A stretch of 7,617 nt of DNA from Lachnospiraceae bacterium (GCA_003484785.1 DNAD01000058.1:1-7617); one strand, 5' to 3'. Shown: positions 1 to 7,184, counted from the stretch's first letter. Program-made: numbers and translations. The notes: generated by a model from the letters alone, not told the origin.

Positions 1-96
1 GTCTTCAGGTTTTGTACATCTACAATCGGTCAGGATATCACAGGCCGCCTGCGCTTTTAACCTGACATAATATGATCACTTTACGGAGTATAATAA
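1..96 (+). promoter_or_regulatory. Leader upstream of the first kinase, with ribosome binding site and nested inverted repeats
   Basis: No gene is visible here. A Shine-Dalgarno sequence GGAG at 85-88 lies 8 nt before the ATG at 97 and supports that start. GTCAGG at 29-34 is complementary to CCTGAC at 61-66 and encloses a small hairpin, CAGG-CCG-CCTG, at 41-51. A TACAAT at 21-26 could be a -10 element, but its -35 would fall at or before the first base, so it cannot be judged. CATAAT (66-71) and TATGAT (71-76) have no convincing -35 partner. The promoter of the kinase pair may therefore lie just outside the window, and the inverted repeats may be 5' leader structure. Confidence 0.4.
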
Positions 97-2637
97 ATGA
101 ACAAAACGGACGACAGAAAAGAGCTTGTCAAAATATCACATCTGATGCTTGTCCTTAGTGAGACCATTTTTTCCGTGCTCCTGTTTGTGGAGGCGAGTCT
201 GCTGGGCTGGGAGGTCTGGGTACTGCCCTGGATCGTGGTGGGAGTGATAGTAAGCTGGTATCTGCATATCAGCGACCGCTTTGATCCCGATTTCCGGCTT
301 TGGGTATACACTTCCTTTTTAACCTTCTCCTTCCTGTATTACGGGATACACAACACCAGCTTCTACGATACGACAGCGATAGTCGTGCTTTTCATCATAC
401 TGTACAGCGTAACCGAACAGCCTGTCTTTATCACTATCTGCCAGGCGCTCTATGTCTTTGTTATCGGCTTTGATCTTGTTATGATGCTGATGAACGGAGA
501 GAGCCTTGATACCCTGGGCTTTACAAGGATATTCTTACATCTGCTGATAATTTTCATGGCAGGCTATATTTCGAAGCTCATCATAAGGAAACGCCATAGT
601 GAAAGGGAAAAGAGCAGGGAGGAGATCGCGGAGCTTAAGAAGGTTACGCTCCAGGTTGACGATTTCCTGACAAATGTTTCACATGAGATACGTACTCCCA
701 TAAATGTTGTGACGGGACTGACCGGAGTCCTGTTAAGCTCCGAGACTGATGAAAAGAGAAGACGTGATCTGATCTCCGTTCAGAAAGCGGGAAACCGCGC
801 TGCGGAGCAGATCAGGGATATCCTTGACTATACCGAGATAGATATGGATAAGCTGACCGTGACCAGGGAGGAGTATAAGATATCCAGTCTCATCGGCGAT
901 CTGATCGAAGAGCTGAGCTTTCTTACTACCACACAGCTTGAGCTTGTTTTCGATATTGATACCCGGATGCCCGCCGTCCTTACCGGAGATGCCGATAAGG
1001 TAAAGAAGATACTGCGCCATCTTATCGTAAACGGCTTTAAATTTACCAAAAAGGGAGGCATATACGTAAAGATATTTACTATGGAGCGAGAATACGGTGT
1101 AAACCTCTGCCTTCAGGTCACCGATACCGGTATCGGAATGAGCGAGGAGGAGGTCGACCGGATCTTTGAGCAGTTCTACCAGTCAAGCTCCGGACAGTCA
1201 AGGACCGCAGGCGGTTTCGGGCTCGGTATGACTATCGTCCACGGACTGGTGGCAGCAATGGGCGGTTTTGTCAAGATCGACAGTGAGCCTGATTCCGGAA
1301 CCACGGTGACTGTGAGCATTCCGCAGAAAATAGCCGATCCCTCGCCCTGCATGGCTCTCAATGACAAGGATTCGATCTGCCTGGGCGGGTTTATGAGCTT
1401 TGCCAATGCTTCCGTCCCGCGGATCCGTGAATTCTATGCCACGATGATATCGACAATGGAGGCTGATCTGGGGATAACGATCCATCAGTCCGATACCCTT
1501 GAAGGACTGAAGAAGCTCGTCACTACCTATGAGCTGACACATCTCATCGTCGGCGAGCTGGAATACTACATTAACAGCGATTATATAGATATGCTGTCCT
1601 CGGAAATGGATGTGATCGTGCTTGCGGGCAACGATGTTAATCTGAGAGCCGGGTCCGGAGCGGTCATTATGAAGAAGCCCTTCTACGGTTTTCCTCTGAT
1701 AGAGCTTCTGAATGAAGGAAGGAAGGGGCCCGCGCATGAGAGCTCCCAGAAGGCCGGGCTGGATCTCAGAGGCTATAACGCTCTGGTGGTGGATGACGAA
1801 CCCATGAACCTCATAGTCGCAAAGGGGATCTTCTCCGGATACGGAATGGAGATAACAACCGCGGGAAGCGGCCAGGAGGCAATAGACCTCTGCCTTAAGT
1901 ATTATTTTGATCTGGTATTCATGGATCATATGATGCCGGGCATGGACGGTGTGGAGGCCATGAAGCGGATAAAGGCGAATTCGGAGCAGAAGGGTGAGGA
2001 AACGCGCTTCATTGCCCTTACCGCAAACGCAATAAGCGGAGCAAAGGATATGTTCATGACCGAGGGCTTTGACGGCTTCATCCCAAAGCCCATAGTGATC
2101 CCGGAAATGGAGAGGGTTCTTAAAAGGGTGACCCGGCGTATGGATAAGAAGAAGGCTTTGCCAAAGGATCCGCAAAAGGAGGAGGAGAGCCTTCAGGGCC
2201 TTTTGCAGGAGGAGGCGGATGAGCCGGCTGAGGAACAGCCCGGGAACACCTCTCAAAAGAAAAGCGGAAAAACCGAGGAGGAGCTCTATCAGATCCTCGA
2301 GGATGGCGGCGTAGTCACCGCGGAGGGCCTGGTCTTTTCCAACGGTGACTGGGACTTTTATATATCGCTGCTTAAGGAATACAGGGACAGCTCTGCCGAC
2401 AAGGAATCGCAACTTCAGGTTGACTACGAAGCAAAGGACTGGAATAGCTATTCTATTCTGATCCACTCCATAAAAAGCACCTCAAGGCTTATCGGAGCCT
2501 CAAGGCTTGGGGATAAGGCGGAAGCTCTGGAAATGGCGGCAAAGAAGGGGGATGAGGCCTTTATCTGCAAGAAGCACAATCCCTTCATTACGATGTATGC
2601 CTCCTTAAGAGATACCCTGACAAAGGCTCTTGACTAA
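97..2637 (+). CDS. Hybrid sensor histidine kinase (membrane region-HisKA-HATPase-pseudo-receiver-REC-HPt)
   Basis: An 846-residue membrane-bound hybrid kinase expected to autophosphorylate on His and relay phosphate His-Asp-His. Residues 1-165 are hydrophobic, with about six membrane segments and no large extracellular sensor domain. A charged helical linker (about 163-187) leads to the H-box SHEIRTP with H196. The HATPase has its N-box at 304-317 (KILRHLIVNGFKFT; N312 present, but the other usual Asn is H308), G1 DTGIG at 343-347, an F-box near 356 and G2 GFGLG at 373-377. Residues 425-545 resemble a receiver that has lost its acidic pocket. The true REC (about 559-675) has D566/D567, phospho-acceptor D610 (FMDHMMPGMDG), T642 and K664. 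A charged low-complexity linker (681-730) precedes a C-terminal HPt with H790 (IHSIKST). The start is set by GGAG 8 nt upstream. The input signal and final target are unknown. The DegV-fused kinase follows after 28 nt and is probably cotranscribed. Confidence 0.95.
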   Translation: MNKTDDRKELVKISHLMLVLSETIFSVLLFVEASLLGWEVWVLPWIVVGVIVSWYLHISDRFDPDFRLWVYTSFLTFSFLYYGIHNTSFYDTTAIVVLFIILYSVTEQPVFITICQALYVFVIGFDLVMMLMNGESLDTLGFTRIFLHLLIIFMAGYISKLIIRKRHSEREKSREEIAELKKVTLQVDDFLTNVSHEIRTPINVVTGLTGVLLSSETDEKRRRDLISVQKAGNRAAEQIRDILDYTEIDMDKLTVTREEYKISSLIGDLIEELSFLTTTQLELVFDIDTRMPAVLTGDADKVKKILRHLIVNGFKFTKKGGIYVKIFTMEREYGVNLCLQVTDTGIGMSEEEVDRIFEQFYQSSSGQSRTAGGFGLGMTIVHGLVAAMGGFVKIDSEPDSGTTVTVSIPQKIADPSPCMALNDKDSICLGGFMSFANASVPRIREFYATMISTMEADLGITIHQSDTLEGLKKLVTTYELTHLIVGELEYYINSDYIDMLSSEMDVIVLAGNDVNLRAGSGAVIMKKPFYGFPLIELLNEGRKGPAHESSQKAGLDLRGYNALVVDDEPMNLIVAKGIFSGYGMEITTAGSGQEAIDLCLKYYFDLVFMDHMMPGMDGVEAMKRIKANSEQKGEETRFIALTANAISGAKDMFMTEGFDGFIPKPIVIPEMERVLKRVTRRMDKKKALPKDPQKEEESLQGLLQEEADEPAEEQPGNTSQKKSGKTEEELYQILEDGGVVTAEGLVFSNGDWDFYISLLKEYRDSSADKESQLQVDYEAKDWNSYSILIHSIKSTSRLIGASRLGDKAEALEMAAKKGDEAFICKKHNPFITMYASLRDTLTKALD

Positions 2638-2653
2638 AAAGATCAGCTTCCAA

Positions 2654-2658
2654 GGGAG
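2654..2658 (+). promoter_or_regulatory. Ribosome binding site deciding the start of the second kinase
   Basis: GGGAG lies 7 nt before the ATG at 2666. The reading frame is open further upstream to a TTG at 2630, which overlaps the end of the preceding gene. That TTG has no comparable site in front of it, so the ATG at 2666 is the better start. Confidence 0.8.
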
Positions 2659-2665
2659 AAAAAAT

Positions 2666-5365
2666 ATGATATCAAAAAAGATAGCCAGGATCCTTGATGA
2701 TCCGAAAAGAAGCATAGAGGAAAGACTCCTGATCCTGATCACGTCAATCGCCATAGTTGCCCTGGTCCTGGTATTTATCGGAGGCATGTTCTTAAACGAA
2801 AACCCCGGTGAGCTGGCAGTGCTGTGTGTCAGTATCGTTATCGTTTCGGCAGTGGTTTTTCTGGCCTATAAGACAAACCGTCTGCATCTGGGTGCCGTGA
2901 TCTGCTCGGTCATTGTAGTATTCCTGGTCATACCCTTTACATTTTTTACCAGCGGGGGGATAAATGGCGGAACTCCTCTGTGGATAGTGCTGGCATCCGT
3001 ATTCATAATAATGACCGTAAGAGGTAAAATATCATACGTTATTCTTTTTGCCGAGTTCATAGTATCGGGTGCCTGTTATTTCATAGCCAGACGGAATCCT
3101 TCTCTGGTGATCCCTCATTCCGATATCGTAGGTTACCAGGATTCCTTCATGTCCTTAACCGTGGTCTGCTTCATGGTCTGTCTGATGTTTGATTTTGCCA
3201 TAAGAGTATATGACAAGGAGAGAATGCGCAGCGAGGAGAGAAGGAGGGAGATCGACGAGCTGAACCGGGCGCAGAGCCAGTTTTTCTCAAGTATGAGCCA
3301 TGAGATACGTACTCCCATCAATTCGATCATAGGCCTTGACGAAATGATCCTGAGGGATGAGAGCATTTCGGATGAGTCTGCCGAGTGCGCAAAGAATATC
3401 CAGGCGGCAAGCCAGATGCTTCTGGAGATCATCAACAATATCCTTGATATGTCTAAGATAGAATCGGGCAGGATGGAGCTCAATAATGCCGAGTATGACC
3501 TGGGAAACCTGCTTTCGGATATCGTTGGGATTATATGGATAAGGGCAAAGGAAAAGGGGCTGGAATTTCACATAGACGTGGATCCGAACCTCCCCGCAAG
3601 CCTCATAGGCGATGATGTCAGGATCAAGCAGATCCTTATAAATATATTAAACAATGCGGTTAAATACACAAAGGAGGGTTCGGTGACTCTCTCCATACAG
3701 GCAAAGCATGGAGATCTGGATATTGAAGGATCCCTTCCGGACTCTGTGGATGTGATATTTACCGTTACCGATACCGGAACAGGCATAAAAAAGGAGAACA
3801 TCCCGCAGCTGTTTACCGCTTTCAAGAGAGTGGACAGCGAGGCGAACCGCTATGTTGAGGGTACGGGACTGGGCCTTTCCATTGTAAAACAGTTTGTGCT
3901 GCTTATGGGCGGAACGATCAAGGTCAACAGCGTCTATACCCAGGGCTCCACCTTTGTGGTGGAAATACCTCAGGGGATCGCCTCAGGCGGCAGGATAGGT
4001 GAGCTGGATCTTGAATCAATGCACCTTATGAACCATCGCGTAAGGTATACTCAGAGCTACGAAGCTCCGGAAGCCAGGGTACTGGTGGTGGATGACAATG
4101 AGATGAACCTTTTTGTGGTAAGCAAGCTCCTTTCGGATACCGGGGCCATGGTCGATACCGCGGAGAGCGGTGAGGAGTGCCTGAAAAAGACATACTCCCG
4201 TCATTATGACGTGATCTTCCTGGATCACCTGATGCCGGAGATGGACGGCATCGAATGCCTGCACAGGATAAGGAGTCAGGAAGGGGGAAAGAACAGGAAC
4301 AGCAGGGTGTGTGCCTTTACCGCAAACACGGGAAACGATATTCAGATCCTGTTTAAGCAGGAGGGGTTCGATTCCTATCTGAGCAAACCGGTAAATGCGG
4401 AGATGCTGGAAACGGAGCTGCGTCACCTTCTGCCTGAAGATAAGGTAAGGCTCATAAGCGAGGATGATGTGCTCTCAAAGGATATTTCGATCCGGTATCG
4501 TGATCACCGTAAGAAGCTGCCCGTGATGATCACCACCGACAGCGTATGCGATCTGCCTGCCGAGCTTATCAGATCCAAAAGGCTTGCAACCCTCCCCTAC
4601 CATGTAAACACCGACCAGGGCGTTTTCCTGGACGGACTGGAGACGGAGGCCAGGGAGCTTATTTCCTATATGAGGGAAAATCGCGGCGCGGTGAGCTCTG
4701 ACAGCCCGGGGATCGGGGAGTACGAAGCTTTTTTTGCAAAGCATTTAAACGAGGCTAACAATATAATCCATATCTCGATGATGAGCGGCGTAGGCAGAGG
4801 TTATTCCAGCGCAACCGAAGCTGCAAGAGCCTTTGAAAACGTTACAGTGGTCGACAGCAGACAGGTGTCAAGCGGTCTGGGAATGGTGGTCCTTAAGGCA
4901 CTGGAGCTGGCGGAACAGGAGCTGTCTGTCGAACAGATCCTTAATGAACTGCATCAGTTTAAGGACCGGGTACATACGAGCTTTCTGGCGGAGAGTACCT
5001 CCTACCTTGCCAGAGGGGGCATCATCAATCCTGTAATCACCCGTATTTCAAATGCATTGATGCTGAGTCCCGTTCCCGCTCTTGTGATAAAAAACGGGCG
5101 TTTCCGCGTTTCCAGGGTATGGTTCGGCAGCAGAGAGGAAACATACAAAAAATATATAGCTTCGGCTCTTTATGACAGGAACTCGGTTAACAGGGAGCTC
5201 CTGTTCATAACCTATGCCGGGATCGGTGAGGAGGAGCTCTACGATATAGAAAAAGAGGTCAGGAGGCTGGTTCCCTTCCGGCAGGTGATACTGCAGAAGG
5301 CTTCCTCGGTTATAAGCGTTAACAGCGGGCCGGGGACCTTCGGGCTTATATTTGCGGCAAAATAG
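2666..5365 (+). CDS. Hybrid sensor histidine kinase-receiver with C-terminal DegV (fatty-acid-binding) domain
   Basis: An 899-residue fusion protein. Residues 20-180 form about six membrane segments, including the loop FFTSGGINGGTP near 93-104. A short helical linker (181-206) leads to HisKA with H212 (SHEIRTP). The HATPase has N326 and N330 (INILNNAVKYT), G1 DTGTG at 369-373 and G2 GTGLGLS at 399-405. The REC (470-588) has D476/D477, phospho-acceptor D520 (FLDHLMPEMDG), T552 and K574. After a linker of about 28 residues, positions 618-899 form a full-length DegV domain: TDSVCDLP (624-631), SSDSPGIGEY (677-686), HISMMSGVGRGYSSA (702-716), VDSRQVSSGLG (729-739), LARGG (781-785) and a terminal NSGPGTFGL (886-894). 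Stand-alone DegV/FakB proteins of about 280 residues bind a fatty acid and present it to FakA kinase. Here the domain more likely senses or holds a lipid, which is inference. There is no HPt and no DNA-binding output. The domain order is clear; the function of the fusion is not known to me. Confidence 0.93.
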   Translation: MISKKIARILDDPKRSIEERLLILITSIAIVALVLVFIGGMFLNENPGELAVLCVSIVIVSAVVFLAYKTNRLHLGAVICSVIVVFLVIPFTFFTSGGINGGTPLWIVLASVFIIMTVRGKISYVILFAEFIVSGACYFIARRNPSLVIPHSDIVGYQDSFMSLTVVCFMVCLMFDFAIRVYDKERMRSEERRREIDELNRAQSQFFSSMSHEIRTPINSIIGLDEMILRDESISDESAECAKNIQAASQMLLEIINNILDMSKIESGRMELNNAEYDLGNLLSDIVGIIWIRAKEKGLEFHIDVDPNLPASLIGDDVRIKQILINILNNAVKYTKEGSVTLSIQAKHGDLDIEGSLPDSVDVIFTVTDTGTGIKKENIPQLFTAFKRVDSEANRYVEGTGLGLSIVKQFVLLMGGTIKVNSVYTQGSTFVVEIPQGIASGGRIGELDLESMHLMNHRVRYTQSYEAPEARVLVVDDNEMNLFVVSKLLSDTGAMVDTAESGEECLKKTYSRHYDVIFLDHLMPEMDGIECLHRIRSQEGGKNRNSRVCAFTANTGNDIQILFKQEGFDSYLSKPVNAEMLETELRHLLPEDKVRLISEDDVLSKDISIRYRDHRKKLPVMITTDSVCDLPAELIRSKRLATLPYHVNTDQGVFLDGLETEARELISYMRENRGAVSSDSPGIGEYEAFFAKHLNEANNIIHISMMSGVGRGYSSATEAARAFENVTVVDSRQVSSGLGMVVLKALELAEQELSVEQILNELHQFKDRVHTSFLAESTSYLARGGIINPVITRISNALMLSPVPALVIKNGRFRVSRVWFGSREETYKKYIASALYDRNSVNRELLFITYAGIGEEELYDIEKEVRRLVPFRQVILQKASSVISVNSGPGTFGLIFAAK

Positions 5366-5374
5366 GCCGGCTTA

Positions 5375-5383
5375 TGCTATAGT
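5375..5383 (+). promoter_or_regulatory. Extended -10 promoter candidate for the methyltransferase gene
   Basis: TGCTATAGT matches the extended -10 pattern TGnTATAAT at five of the six hexamer positions. No good -35 is seen at 16-18 nt; a TTGCGG at 5352-5357 is too distant. Transcription would begin near 5390, inside the palindrome at 5378-5420, so the mRNA would start with the inner stem-loop. The methyltransferase gene could instead be read through from the kinases. Confidence 0.4.
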
Positions 5384-5420
5384 AAACGACATCAGGTTTT
5401 GCCTGATGGTGTTTACTATA
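5378..5420. repeat. 43-bp near-perfect inverted repeat between the kinase pair and the methyltransferase gene
   Basis: TATAGTAAAC (5378-5387) is the exact reverse complement of 5411-5420. CATCAGG (5390-5396) is the exact reverse complement of CCTGATG (5402-5408). The loop is TTTTG, and the two arms are interrupted only by GA opposite GT. It begins 12 nt after the stop of the DegV-fused kinase. It may act as a transcription terminator, but only a broken U-rich stretch (TATATGTTTT) follows. Alternatively it is an operator over the extended -10 at 5375-5383, or a 5' stem-loop of the next mRNA. The symmetry is certain; the role is not. Confidence 0.75.
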
Positions 5421-5432
5421 TATGTTTTGATC

Positions 5433-5438
5433 AGGGGG
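5433..5438 (+). promoter_or_regulatory. Ribosome binding site of the methyltransferase gene
   Basis: AGGGGG lies 5 nt before the ATG at 5444 and selects that codon over the in-frame ATG at 5405 (5399 is the upstream limit of the open frame in this region). The upstream part would be translated from within the palindrome and lacks a ribosome binding site. Confidence 0.75.
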
Positions 5439-5443
5439 TATTT

Positions 5444-6331
5444 ATGTGGGTTTCGGATGAATGGAAGGATTTTGAGATTCTGGATGCGTCAGGAGGGGAA
5501 AGGCTTGAGAGATGGGATCGTTATACCCTGGTAAGGCCCGATCCCCAGGTGATCTGGAATACGGAAAGAACGAATATAATGTGGGAGAGGCCAAATGCCC
5601 ACTATCACAGGAGCTCCAGAGGCGGGGGCGAATGGGAGTTTTTTGATCTTCCCAATCAGTGGAGCATACGGTATAAGAACCTCACCTTTAACCTTAAGCC
5701 CTTCAGCTTCAAGCATACAGGGGTCTTTCCCGAGCAGGCGGTCAACTGGGACTGGATGCGGGAGCTTATCTCAAACGCGGGAAGGCCCATAAAGGTGTTA
5801 AACCTCTTTGCCTATACCGGAGGGGCTACACTGGCCGCGGCCTCGGCAGGAGCTATGGTCACTCATGTTGACGCCTCTAAGGGGATGGTGGCCTGGGCGA
5901 AGGAAAATGCCGTATCAAGCGGCCTTTCGGAGGCTCCCGTAAGGTGGCTGGTGGATGACTGCTCCAGGTTTGTGGAGAGAGAGCTCAGAAGGGGCAACAG
6001 TTATGACGCCGTGATCATGGATCCTCCGTCCTACGGCAGGGGCCCGAAGGGGGAGATCTGGAAACTGGAGGATCAGATCTTTGCCTTTATCGAGAGGTGT
6101 ACTCTGCTGCTCTCGGAAAACCCTCTGTTTTTCCTGATCAATTCCTATACAACAGGGCTGCAGCCGGCGGTGCTGTCCTATATGTTAAACCTGACAGTCG
6201 GGAAGAGGTTTGAGGGGGAAACACGGGCCGATGAGGTGGGGCTTTTGGTTACGGGATCGGGGCTTATCCTGCCCTGCGGAGCCTGCGGAAGATGGGTTGG
6301 AAAGGCTGCCGCTCTAAAAGCCGGTCACTGA
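5444..6331 (+). CDS. Class I SAM-dependent methyltransferase, RlmI-like (PF10672 type)
   Basis: A 295-residue soluble methyltransferase. The Rossmann core starts near residue 117: motif I VLNLFAYTGGATL (118-130) binds S-adenosylmethionine, D143 in HVDASKGMVAWAKEN is the acidic residue expected to contact the ribose, and DD at 171-172 fits the adenine-side motif. Motif IV is DPPSYGRG at 193-200, as in RlmI/RlmK-like RNA methyltransferases. The C-terminal LILPCGACGRWVG (274-286) is, as I recall, typical of this family. The first 110 residues form a small N-terminal domain. The RNA-binding PUA domain of true RlmI is absent, so the substrate (rRNA or other) is open. The start at 5444 is set by AGGGGG. 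Its last 18 bases overlap the convergent DUF2752 gene. It may be a housekeeping gene unrelated to the kinases upstream. Confidence 0.85.
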   Translation: MWVSDEWKDFEILDASGGERLERWDRYTLVRPDPQVIWNTERTNIMWERPNAHYHRSSRGGGEWEFFDLPNQWSIRYKNLTFNLKPFSFKHTGVFPEQAVNWDWMRELISNAGRPIKVLNLFAYTGGATLAAASAGAMVTHVDASKGMVAWAKENAVSSGLSEAPVRWLVDDCSRFVERELRRGNSYDAVIMDPPSYGRGPKGEIWKLEDQIFAFIERCTLLLSENPLFFLINSYTTGLQPAVLSYMLNLTVGKRFEGETRADEVGLLVTGSGLILPCGACGRWVGKAAALKAGH

Positions 6332-6727
6332 CAGGTAAAGAGCGATATTTTTAGCTGCCCACTGGATAAGGATCAGGGCGATCCCGAGCCATATGAAGAA
6401 TACGACTCTCTTATAGGATACCTTTCCGATATTGAACCTGAGCATCATAAACATCCTGAGCATGAATACGATATAGAAGACCGCGAAATACAGGACGGCC
6501 GGATGATAGAAGAGGCTTGCGGCGATATCTCCCGAAAGCAGGGCTTTGAGAGCTCTCGTCCCTCCGCAGCCCGGGCAGTATAATCCGACGATACGCTTGA
6601 AGATGCAATAATTATAGGGCTCAAGCGCCTTAAATGCCCCAAGGTAATACAGGGGAAGCGCTATGAGCCCTATTATTAACACAATCCTGCCAAGCTTGTA
6701 TAATGTTACACAGATATCTTCTTTCAC
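6314..6727 (-). CDS. DUF2752 family membrane protein
   Basis: A 137-residue small membrane protein. Membrane segments are at about 13-30, 74-92 and 108-128. Between the first two lies the family signature: C41 followed by CPGCGGTRA at 51-59, then SGD at 65-67 and HP at 75-76, as in DUF2752. The paired cysteines could bind a metal or form a disulfide, but no function is established. The start is a GTG whose last base pairs into the TGA stop of the upstream DUF4190 gene (GTGA, 4-nt overlap). No good ribosome binding site precedes it, so translation is probably coupled to the upstream gene. The stop lies inside the 3' end of the convergent methyltransferase gene, and no terminator is visible after it. 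Confidence 0.85.
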   Translation of the reverse strand: MKEDICVTLYKLGRIVLIIGLIALPLYYLGAFKALEPYNYCIFKRIVGLYCPGCGGTRALKALLSGDIAASLFYHPAVLYFAVFYIVFMLRMFMMLRFNIGKVSYKRVVFFIWLGIALILIQWAAKNIALYLSVTGF

Positions 6728-7155
6728 AGTATGTCGTAAATATCGTCCAGGTTGTAATACTCCATTCCATCTCTGAGGAAATCAGGTGAAAGGCCGGCTG
6801 CGATCGCCGCGAATATGAGCATCACGATGGCCAGCACCATACCGCAGCCTCCGGTGATAAGACCGGCTATGGCCAGCTCCCGTCCGTCGTAATTGTTCTT
6901 TATGCTGATGATGCCCAGAACAATGGCAGCTGCCGCCAGTATCAGCCCTAACCATCCGCCGCAGCAGCAGATCAGCGACAGGATCCCGCATACCAGGCAG
7001 GCGATGGAGATTCCCCTGTTTCCGTTGCCCTCCTCGTTTTGGGAGCTGTTGTAGAAATTCCCGCTTCCGTAGCCGTTATTTCCGTTGTGGTTGTTATCGT
7101 TATAGTTGCTATCGTTGTAGCCTCCGTCTCCGAAGCCTCTGTTATCCTCATCCAT
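6724..7155 (-). CDS. DUF4190 family membrane protein with Asn/Gly-rich N-terminus
   Basis: A 143-residue protein, first gene of a two-gene operon with DUF2752. Residues 1-47 are hydrophilic low-complexity sequence dominated by Asn, Gly, Asp and Tyr, with an imperfect repeat of YND/NGN units (13-30). Two hydrophobic hairpin segments follow (about 49-85 and 93-120) with the DUF4190 pattern: a Gly/Ala-rich helix, GIISIKNN, then GRELAIAGLITGG. Cysteines cluster at 53, 56, 63-65 and 104. The C-terminus is acidic and Tyr-rich (EYYNLDDIYDIL). Two in-frame ATGs exist. The one at 7164 directly abuts the AAGGGG ribosome site, whereas the one at 7155 is 9 nt away, so I chose 7155. The function is unknown; such proteins are often annotated near TM2 and DUF2752 membrane proteins. 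Expression is probably governed by the long structured leader upstream (7156-7345). Confidence 0.82.
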   Translation of the reverse strand: MDEDNRGFGDGGYNDSNYNDNNHNGNNGYGSGNFYNSSQNEEGNGNRGISIACLVCGILSLICCCGGWLGLILAAAAIVLGIISIKNNYDGRELAIAGLITGGCGMVLAIVMLIFAAIAAGLSPDFLRDGMEYYNLDDIYDIL

Positions 7156-7164
7156 CTTTTTCAT

Positions 7165-7170
7165 CCCCTT
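7165..7170 (-). promoter_or_regulatory. Ribosome binding site of the DUF4190 gene
   Basis: On the minus strand AAGGGG precedes the ATG at 7155 by 9 nt and touches the ATG at 7164. A UUCCU just upstream (7184-7180) could pair with AGGGG, partly through wobble pairs, and hide the site. That pairing is weak and speculative. Confidence 0.65.
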
Positions 7171-7184
7171 ATCAGTAATAGGAA

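Noticed and set aside
41..58. CAGG-CCG-CCTG hairpin followed by TTTT as a terminator of an upstream gene
   Set aside because: The stem is only 4 bp and the T-run is short and offset; too weak to call.
1198..2466. Long minus-strand open frame (422 codons) opposite the first kinase
   Set aside because: It lies wholly antisense to a clear kinase gene with intact domains, shows no recognisable family, and has no ribosome binding site that I could see; it is a codon-bias shadow.
2630..2665. TTG start extending the second kinase by 12 codons
   Set aside because: It overlaps the end of the first kinase gene and has no Shine-Dalgarno site, while the ATG at 2666 has GGGAG at the right distance.
5399..5443. 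Upstream extension of the methyltransferase frame
   Set aside because: It would start inside the palindrome without a ribosome binding site; AGGGGG directly serves the ATG at 5444.
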